This document shows positions 59,367-64,000 of a stretch of DNA of 64,000 nt, in pieces. Under the pieces are notes generated by a model. That model worked only from the letters and a program-made list of their open reading frames with translations, made no database searches and was not told the DNA's origin. Both the position numbers and the translations under genes were made by a program. This DNA is from Rhodanobacter fulvus Jip2 (lineage in GTDB: Bacteria; Pseudomonadota; Gammaproteobacteria; Xanthomonadales; Rhodanobacteraceae): the NCBI RefSeq assembly GCF_000264315.1, contig NZ_AJXU01000054.1:41077-105076 (forward strand), given 5' to 3'. The first letter of the stretch is position 1; every line of letters begins with the position of its first letter.

Positions 59367-60353
59367 ATGAAAGCCCCCGTTCGAGTTGCCATCACTGGCG
59401 CCGCCGGCCAGATCGGCTACGCGCTGCTTTTCCGCATTGCCGCTGGCGACATGCTGGGCAAGGACCAGCCGGTCATCCTGCACCTGCTGGAAATCACCCC
59501 GGCGCTGCCCGCGCTGCAGGGCGTGGTGATGGAACTGAACGATTGCGCGTTCCCCACGCTGGCCGGCATCGTGGCCACCGATGATCTGAACGTGGCCTTC
59601 AAGGACGTCGATTACGCCCTGCTGGTTGGCGCGCGTCCGCGCGGCCCCGGCATGGAGCGCAAGGACCTGCTGGAAGCGAACGGCGCCATCTTCGGGCCGC
59701 AGGGCAAGGCGTTGAACGACCACGCCAAGCGCGACGTGAAGGTGCTGGTGGTGGGCAACCCGGCCAACACCAACGCGCTGATCGCACAGCAGAACGCGCC
59801 GGATCTCGATCCGAAGTGCTTCACCGCGATGGTGCGCCTGGACCACAACCGCGCGCTGAGCCTGCTGGCCGAGAAAACCGGCAAGCACAACACCGACGTC
59901 AAGCACATGACGATCTGGGGCAACCACAGCTCCACCCAGTTCCCCGACCTGTCGCACGTCACCGTCGACGGCAAGCCGGCGCTGGAGCTGGTCGATCAGT
60001 CCTGGTACGAAAGCGATTTCATCCCCACCGTGCAGCAGCGCGGCGCGGCCATCATCAAGGCGCGCGGCGCCTCGTCCGCTGCTTCCGCGGCGTCGGCGGC
60101 GATCGACCACGTGCGTACCTGGGCGCTGGGCACGGCCGAGGGCGACTGGGTGTCGATGGGCATCCCGTCCGACGGTTCGTACGGCATCGAGCCGGGCGTG
60201 ATCTACGGCTACCCGGTGACCGTGAAGAACGGCAAGTACGAGATCGTGCAGGGCCTGGCCGTCAGCGATTTCGCCCGCGGCCGCATGGACGCCACCGCCA
60301 AGGAACTGCGCGAAGAGCGTGCGGGCGTGGAGCATCTGTTCGCGAAGAAGTAA
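59367..60353 (+). CDS. mdh: Malate dehydrogenase
   Basis: Mdh interconverts malate and oxaloacetate with NAD in the citric acid cycle. The 328-residue protein has [20 protein letters not shown] (NAD loop), [15 protein letters not shown] (the mobile active-site loop with two Arg), [28 protein letters not shown] (Asp) and [14 protein letters not shown] with the catalytic His. This is the cytosolic-type MDH often found in proteobacteria. An AAGGAG Shine-Dalgarno at 59353 precedes the ATG. It stands alone between terminators. Confidence 0.97.
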   Translation: MKAPVRVAITGAAGQIGYALLFRIAAGDMLGKDQPVILHLLEITPALPALQGVVMELNDCAFPTLAGIVATDDLNVAFKDVDYALLVGARPRGPGMERKDLLEANGAIFGPQGKALNDHAKRDVKVLVVGNPANTNALIAQQNAPDLDPKCFTAMVRLDHNRALSLLAEKTGKHNTDVKHMTIWGNHSSTQFPDLSHVTVDGKPALELVDQSWYESDFIPTVQQRGAAIIKARGASSAASAASAAIDHVRTWALGTAEGDWVSMGIPSDGSYGIEPGVIYGYPVTVKNGKYEIVQGLAVSDFARGRMDATAKELREERAGVEHLFAKK

Positions 60354-60370
60354 GCGGCAGTTTCCTGTGA

Positions 60371-60402
60371 CACGAAGAGGCCGGCTTTCGCCGGCCTCTT
60401 CG
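60371..60402 (+). terminator. Terminator hairpin after mdh
   Basis: The long stem CACGAAGAGGCCGG with CCGGCCTCTTCGTG starts 18 bp after the mdh stop. There is no long T run, so termination may be partial. Confidence 0.65.
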
Positions 60403-60413
60403 TGTGCGTCGGT

Positions 60414-60491
60414 TGTGGGAGCGACTTCAGTCGAGATGCTCTTGCTTCGGGCTCCAGAGCAAAGGCATCGCGACTGAAGTCGCTCCCACAG
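60414..60491. repeat. REP-like palindrome, family 1, copy C
   Basis: Arms from 60414 (TGTGGGAGCGACTTCAGTCG) and up to 60490 (CGACTGAAGTCGCTCCCACA) pair closely, with an unpaired centre. It sits between mdh and ahpF, which converge here. Confidence 0.88.
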
Positions 60492-60494
60492 GTT

Positions 60495-62090
60495 TCATGC
60501 GAGGGCGACCTTCTTCACTTCGGCTGCCGGCGCCGACGTGCGGATCAGATGGTCGAACGCACTCAACGCCGCCGTGGAACCCGCACCCATCGCGATCACG
60601 ATCTGCTTGTACGGCACCGTGGTGGCGTCGCCGGCGGCAAACACGCCGGGCAGGGAGGTCTGGCCGCGCTCGTCGATCACGATCTCGCCGCGCGGGGAAA
60701 GCTCCAGCGTGCCCTTCAGCCATTCGGTGTTCGGCAACAGGCCGATCTGCACGAAGATGCCTTCCAGCTCCAGCGTGTGCATCTCCTCGCTGACGCGATC
60801 CTTGTAGACCAGTGCGCTGACCTTCTGCCCGTCACCCAGCACTTCGGTGCTGAGCGCACTGACGATGATGTCCACGTTGGGCAGGCTGCGCAGCTTGCGC
60901 TGCAGGACATCATCCGCACGCAGCTTGCTGTCGAACTCGATCAGCGTGACATGGGCCACGATGCCGGCCAGGTCGATGGCCGCCTCGACGCCGGAGTTGC
61001 CGCCGCCGATCACCGCCACGCGCTTGCCCTTGAACAGCGGGCCGTCGCAGTGCGGGCAGTAGGCCACGCCCTTGTTGCGGTATTGGTCTTCGCCGGGCAC
61101 GCCCATCTGGCGCCAGCGCGCGCCGGTGGAAAGGATCACGGTCTTCGACTTCAGCGTGGCGCCGTTGGCCAGCTGTACCTCGACCAGGCCGCCGGTGGCG
61201 TCGCTGGCCGGCACCAGCGAATCGGCGCGCTGCAGATTCATGATGTCCACGTCGTAGTTCTTGACGTGCTGTTCCAGCGCCGCGCCCAGCTTCGGGCCTT
61301 CGGTGTAATCGACCGAGATGAAGTTTTCGATCGACATGGTGTCCAGCACCTGGCCGCCGAAGCGCTCGGCCGCCACGCCGGTGCGGATGCCCTTGCGCGC
61401 GGCATAGATCGCCGCCGCGGCACCGGCCGGGCCGCCGCCGATGACGAGCACGTCGAACGCGCCCTTGGCCTTGATCTTCTCCGCTTCGCGGGCGCTGGAG
61501 CCGGTGTCGATCTTGGCCAGGATCTGCTCCAGGCTCATGCGGCCCTGGTCGAACACCTCGCCGTTGAGGAACACGGTGGGCACCGACATCACCTGGCGCT
61601 GCTCCACCTCGTCCTGGTACAGCGCGCCGTCGATGGCGACGTGCTGGATGTTCGGGTTCAGCACGCTCATCAGGTTCAGCGCCTGCACTACGTCGGGGCA
61701 GTTCTGGCAGGACAGCGAGAAATAGGTCTCGAAACGGAATTCACCGTCGAGGTTTTGTACCTGCTCGATCACGTCCGCCGCGGTCTTGGACGGATGACCG
61801 CCGACCTGCAGCAGCGCCAGCACGAGTGAGGTGAATTCGTGGCCCATTGGCAAGCCGGCAAAACGCACGCCGATGTCCGTGCCGACGCGGTTGATCGCGA
61901 ACGACGGCTTGCGCGTTTCGCTGTCGTCGCGGCGCAGCGTGATCTTGTCGGACAGCGCGGCAATCTCGTGCAGCAGCCCGTCCAGTTCCTGCGACTTGGC
62001 GCTGTCATCGAGCGCGGCGACCAGTTCGATCGGCTGCAGCAGTTTTTGCAGATAGGCCTGCAGTTGGCCCTTGAGGGTTTCGTCGAGCAT
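60495..62090 (-). CDS. ahpF: Alkyl hydroperoxide reductase subunit F (AhpF)
   Basis: AhpF is a flavoprotein that reduces AhpC with NAD(P)H. The 531-residue protein has an N-terminal tandem thioredoxin-like domain with active CQNCPD (CxxC), FAD site [19 protein letters not shown], pyridine-nucleotide site [17 protein letters not shown], and the redox disulfide CPHCDG between them. The C-terminal FAD end is [20 protein letters not shown]. It lies downstream of ahpC on the same strand, with 183 bp between them that include a hairpin. Confidence 0.97.
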   Translation of the reverse strand: MLDETLKGQLQAYLQKLLQPIELVAALDDSAKSQELDGLLHEIAALSDKITLRRDDSETRKPSFAINRVGTDIGVRFAGLPMGHEFTSLVLALLQVGGHPSKTAADVIEQVQNLDGEFRFETYFSLSCQNCPDVVQALNLMSVLNPNIQHVAIDGALYQDEVEQRQVMSVPTVFLNGEVFDQGRMSLEQILAKIDTGSSAREAEKIKAKGAFDVLVIGGGPAGAAAAIYAARKGIRTGVAAERFGGQVLDTMSIENFISVDYTEGPKLGAALEQHVKNYDVDIMNLQRADSLVPASDATGGLVEVQLANGATLKSKTVILSTGARWRQMGVPGEDQYRNKGVAYCPHCDGPLFKGKRVAVIGGGNSGVEAAIDLAGIVAHVTLIEFDSKLRADDVLQRKLRSLPNVDIIVSALSTEVLGDGQKVSALVYKDRVSEEMHTLELEGIFVQIGLLPNTEWLKGTLELSPRGEIVIDERGQTSLPGVFAAGDATTVPYKQIVIAMGAGSTAALSAFDHLIRTSAPAAEVKKVALA

Positions 62091-62231
62091 GACTGCGACT
62101 CCAGTGATGGATGCGGAGAAATCGTGGGGAGAAAAGACGCTTGTGACAGCGGCCTGCGCCGAAGGGAGGGTCGGCAGGCGGGGAGCATTGCCGGGCGCAA
62201 GCCGCTGACAGAAGCATCCGTGGTGAGGTGA

Positions 62232-62257
62232 AACCGGGCGCGCTTCGGCGCCCGGTT
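62232..62257 (-). terminator. Hairpin between ahpC and ahpF, probable attenuator
   Basis: A perfect 10-bp stem (62232-62241 with 62248-62257) with a 6-base loop lies 17 bp past the ahpC stop on the minus strand, followed only by TTT. Partial termination here would give more AhpC than AhpF, as is usual for this pair. Confidence 0.6.
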
Positions 62258-62273
62258 CCGGTAGCGCGATGAA

Positions 62274-62837
62274 TCAGATCTTGCCGACCAGGTCCAGCGA
62301 CGGCGCCAGGGTCTTTTCGCCTTCCTTCCACTTGGCCGGGCAGACCTCGTTCGGATGGGCGGCGACGTACTGGGCGGCCTTGACCTTGCGCAGCAGCTCC
62401 GAGGCGTCACGGCCGATGCCGCCGGCGTTGATTTCGACGATCTGGATCTTGCCCGCGGGGTCGATCACGAAGGTACCGCGATCGGCGATGCCGTCGGCTT
62501 CGATCAGCACGTCGAAGTTGCGCGAGATCAGGTGGGTCGGGTCGCCGATCATGGTGTAGTTGATCTTCTTGACCGCGTCGGAGGTGTCGTGCCACGCCTT
62601 GTGCGCGAAATGGGTGTCGGTGGAGACGCTGTAGATTTCCACGCCCAGCTTCTGGAACTCGGCGTAGTTGTCGGCCAGGTCCTCAAGCTCGGTGGGGCAG
62701 ACGAAGGTGAAGTCGGCGGGGTAGAAGAACACGACCGACCACTTGCCCTTCAGGTCGGCATCGCTCACTTCGATGAACTTGCCGCTCTTGAGAGCCTGGG
62801 CCTTGAATGGTTTGATTTCGGTGTTGATCAGGGACAT
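62274..62837 (-). CDS. ahpC: Alkyl hydroperoxide reductase subunit C (peroxiredoxin AhpC)
   Basis: AhpC reduces hydrogen peroxide and organic peroxides. The 187-residue typical 2-Cys peroxiredoxin has the peroxidatic Cys47 in [12 protein letters not shown] and the resolving Cys166 in [30 protein letters not shown] is also conserved. Start ATG 62837 is preferred over 62846, because GAGG sits nine bases before it and would collide with the earlier ATG; it also gives the family [11 protein letters not shown]. Upstream is an OxyR-like box (62899-62935). Confidence 0.97.
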   Translation of the reverse strand: MSLINTEIKPFKAQALKSGKFIEVSDADLKGKWSVVFFYPADFTFVCPTELEDLADNYAEFQKLGVEIYSVSTDTHFAHKAWHDTSDAVKKINYTMIGDPTHLISRNFDVLIEADGIADRGTFVIDPAGKIQIVEINAGGIGRDASELLRKVKAAQYVAAHPNEVCPAKWKEGEKTLAPSLDLVGKI

Positions 62838-62898
62838 CGGGAGCATCCTCGTTGGTGAAGGTGAGGCTTAAGATACGACGTGGCGGGCGATCTATCTA

Positions 62899-62935
62899 AT
62901 TGATTGTCAGCATCGCTTCGATTGGCTGTGGCTAT
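62899..62935 (-). promoter_or_regulatory. Possible OxyR-binding site upstream of ahpC
   Basis: Read on the minus strand there are four tetrads with exactly 7-base gaps: ATAG, CAAT, ATGC, CAAT. The known OxyR pattern is ATAG-N7-CTAT-N7-ATAG-N7-CTAT. Matches are 4/4, 3/4, 2/4 and 3/4, with spacing identical throughout. The site lies about 62-98 bp upstream of the ahpC ATG, in the divergent gap with prpB. Confidence 0.45.
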
Positions 62936-62977
62936 CGATATGCTGCCCTGCAGAACGGCCGCGCAGTCGCGGTGAGC

Positions 62978-62983
62978 TAAAAT
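62978..62983 (+). promoter_or_regulatory. Candidate -10 element for prpB
   Basis: TAAAAT is 22 bp before the prpB ATG, with GACGGAGG as ribosome site just ahead of the start. No good -35 hexamer is visible. Confidence 0.35.
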
Positions 62984-63004
62984 CGCGGCTTTGACGGAGG
63001 CGCC

Positions 63005-63889
63005 ATGACACAGACAGCTTCCCCCGGCGCGCGATTCCGCGCCGCCGTGGCGCAGGAGCAACCATTGCAGGTTGTCGGCGCCATCACCGCCTATGCGGCG
63101 CGCATGGCCCAGCGCACCGGTTTCAAGGCCATTTACCTCTCCGGCGGCGGCGTGGCGGCCAACTCGCTGGGCGTACCGGACCTCGGCATCAGCAGCATGG
63201 AAGACGTGCTGATCGACGCACGGCGCATCGTCGATGCCACCGGCATGCCGCTGCTGGTCGATATCGACACCGGCTGGGGCGGTGCGTTCAACATCGCCCG
63301 CACCATCCGCAGTTTCACGCAGGCCGGCGTTGCCGCCGTGCACATGGAGGATCAGGTGGGCCAGAAGCGCTGCGGCCACCGTCCCGGCAAGGAAGTGGTG
63401 AGCAAGGAGGAGATGGTCGATCGGATGAAGGCCGCGGTCGATGCGCGCACCGAGCCCGGCTTCGTGATCATGGCGCGCACCGATGCGGCGGCGGTCGAGG
63501 GTATCGACGCGGCGATCGACCGCGCCTGCGCCTATGTGGAGGCCGGCGCCGACATGATCTTCCCCGAGGCGATGAAGACGCTGGACGACTACCGCCGCTT
63601 CAAGGCTGCGGTGAAGGTGCCCATCCTGGCCAACCTCACGGAATTCGGCAGCACGCCGTTCTTCACCACCGACGAGTTGCGCGAGGCGAACGTCGATATC
63701 GCGCTGTATTGCTGCGGCGCGTATCGCGCGATGAACAAGGCGGCGCTGAACTTCTACGAAACCGTGCTTCGTGACGGCACCCAGAAAGCCGCCGTGCCGA
63801 CGATGCAAACGCGCGAGGAGCTGTACGACTTCCTCGACTACCACGCGTACGAGGACAAGCTGGACGCGCTGTTTTCGAACAAAGGCTGA
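63005..63889 (+). CDS. prpB: Methylisocitrate lyase (PrpB)
   Basis: PrpB cleaves 2-methylisocitrate to pyruvate and succinate in propionate breakdown. The 294-residue TIM-barrel protein has the catalytic motif KRCGHRPGK (Cys123), preceded by [11 protein letters not shown]. It has [17 protein letters not shown] (metal-binding Asp region) and [14 protein letters not shown], which in PrpB distinguishes it from the larger isocitrate lyases. PrpC, PrpD and AcnD may lie beyond the window; they are not seen here. ATG 63005 follows a GGAGG site and gives the family length. It diverges from ahpC. Confidence 0.94.
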   Translation: MTQTASPGARFRAAVAQEQPLQVVGAITAYAARMAQRTGFKAIYLSGGGVAANSLGVPDLGISSMEDVLIDARRIVDATGMPLLVDIDTGWGGAFNIARTIRSFTQAGVAAVHMEDQVGQKRCGHRPGKEVVSKEEMVDRMKAAVDARTEPGFVIMARTDAAAVEGIDAAIDRACAYVEAGADMIFPEAMKTLDDYRRFKAAVKVPILANLTEFGSTPFFTTDELREANVDIALYCCGAYRAMNKAALNFYETVLRDGTQKAAVPTMQTREELYDFLDYHAYEDKLDALFSNKG

Positions 63890-63901
63890 TCCTGACCCGT
63901 C

Positions 63902-64000
63902 GTAGGAGCCCGCTCGCGGGCGATGCTTTTCGAATCCCGAATCCCGAATCCCGAATCCCGAATCCCGACACAAGAGCATCGCCCGCGAGCGGGCTCCTAC
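63902..64000. repeat. Perfect 26-bp inverted repeat with tandem-repeat loop
   Basis: Arms 63902-63927 and 63975-64000 are exact reverse complements (26 bp). They begin GTAGGAGCCCGCTCGCGGGC and are related to family 1 by the GGAGC...GATGCT ends. The loop holds five perfect tandem copies of the 7-bp unit GAATCCC at 63932-63966. The element lies just after the prpB stop; the right arm ends exactly at the window edge, so flanking bases are unknown. Confidence 0.92.

Noticed and set aside
63932..63966. Five repeats of 7 bp considered as a CRISPR or satellite start
   Set aside because: There are no spacers, the units are directly joined, and the whole lies inside a palindrome loop.

Overview
The window looks like chromosomal DNA from a high-GC gammaproteobacterium of the Xanthomonadales/Lysobacterales, most likely Rhodanobacteraceae. 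This is inferred from the overall gene content, the pilV-W-X-Y1-E minor-pilin cluster, an Oar-type TonB receptor, and two families of short dispersed palindromes of the kind common in that order. I see no plasmid, prophage, transposase or CRISPR array. Most of the window is core chromosome.

Layout. 1-6.1 kb: the 3' end of sspB, a leftward operon (DUF1631 gene, nadC, DUF3301 gene), a Trm112-like gene, and purEK. 6.2-10.5 kb: sodB diverging from grxD, then a translationally coupled SDR gene, a MarC-type membrane protein, and a fused two-domain acyltransferase resembling OlsF. 10.8-17.6 kb: a large TonB-dependent receptor, ppnN, tRNA-Asn, a secreted GH39 glycosidase and tRNA-Thr. 17.9-27.6 kb: a compact, visibly lower-GC type IV pilus minor-pilin operon (pilV, pilW, pilX, pilY1, pilE, a DUF4124 gene, fimT) with overlapping stops and starts. 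27.7-37.0 kb: a complete leftward recC-recB-recD operon. 37.1-46.4 kb: a methyltransferase, typA/bipA, a heme-oxygenase-like protein, a PAS/GGDEF/EAL protein, lipA, a 63-aa conserved peptide, an AhpD-like protein and an arylamine N-acetyltransferase. 46.6-48.7 kb: leftward S4 RNA-binding, barstar, exported barnase-type RNase and DUF72 genes. 48.9-56.8 kb: two exported serine hydrolases, an MscS-family channel and an ABC exporter. 56.9-64.0 kb: a small unknown gene, a Gfo/Idh/MocA oxidoreductase, a cyclophilin, mdh, ahpF/ahpC and prpB.

Themes. Several loci serve oxidative stress (sodB, grxD, ahpCF with an OxyR-like box, an AhpD-like protein). Several encode the envelope or surface (pili, TonB receptor, MscS channel, exported hydrolases, likely ornithine-lipid synthase). 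The most unusual points are: an 86-bp near-perfect palindrome read in frame inside recC; a beta/gamma-crystallin-like module inserted in PilY1; a translationally coupled exported RNase/barstar pair; an SDR whose catalytic Ser position appears to hold Asp; and a palindrome at the right end whose loop carries five tandem 7-bp repeats. No single locus can be proved to be an undescribed system from sequence alone.
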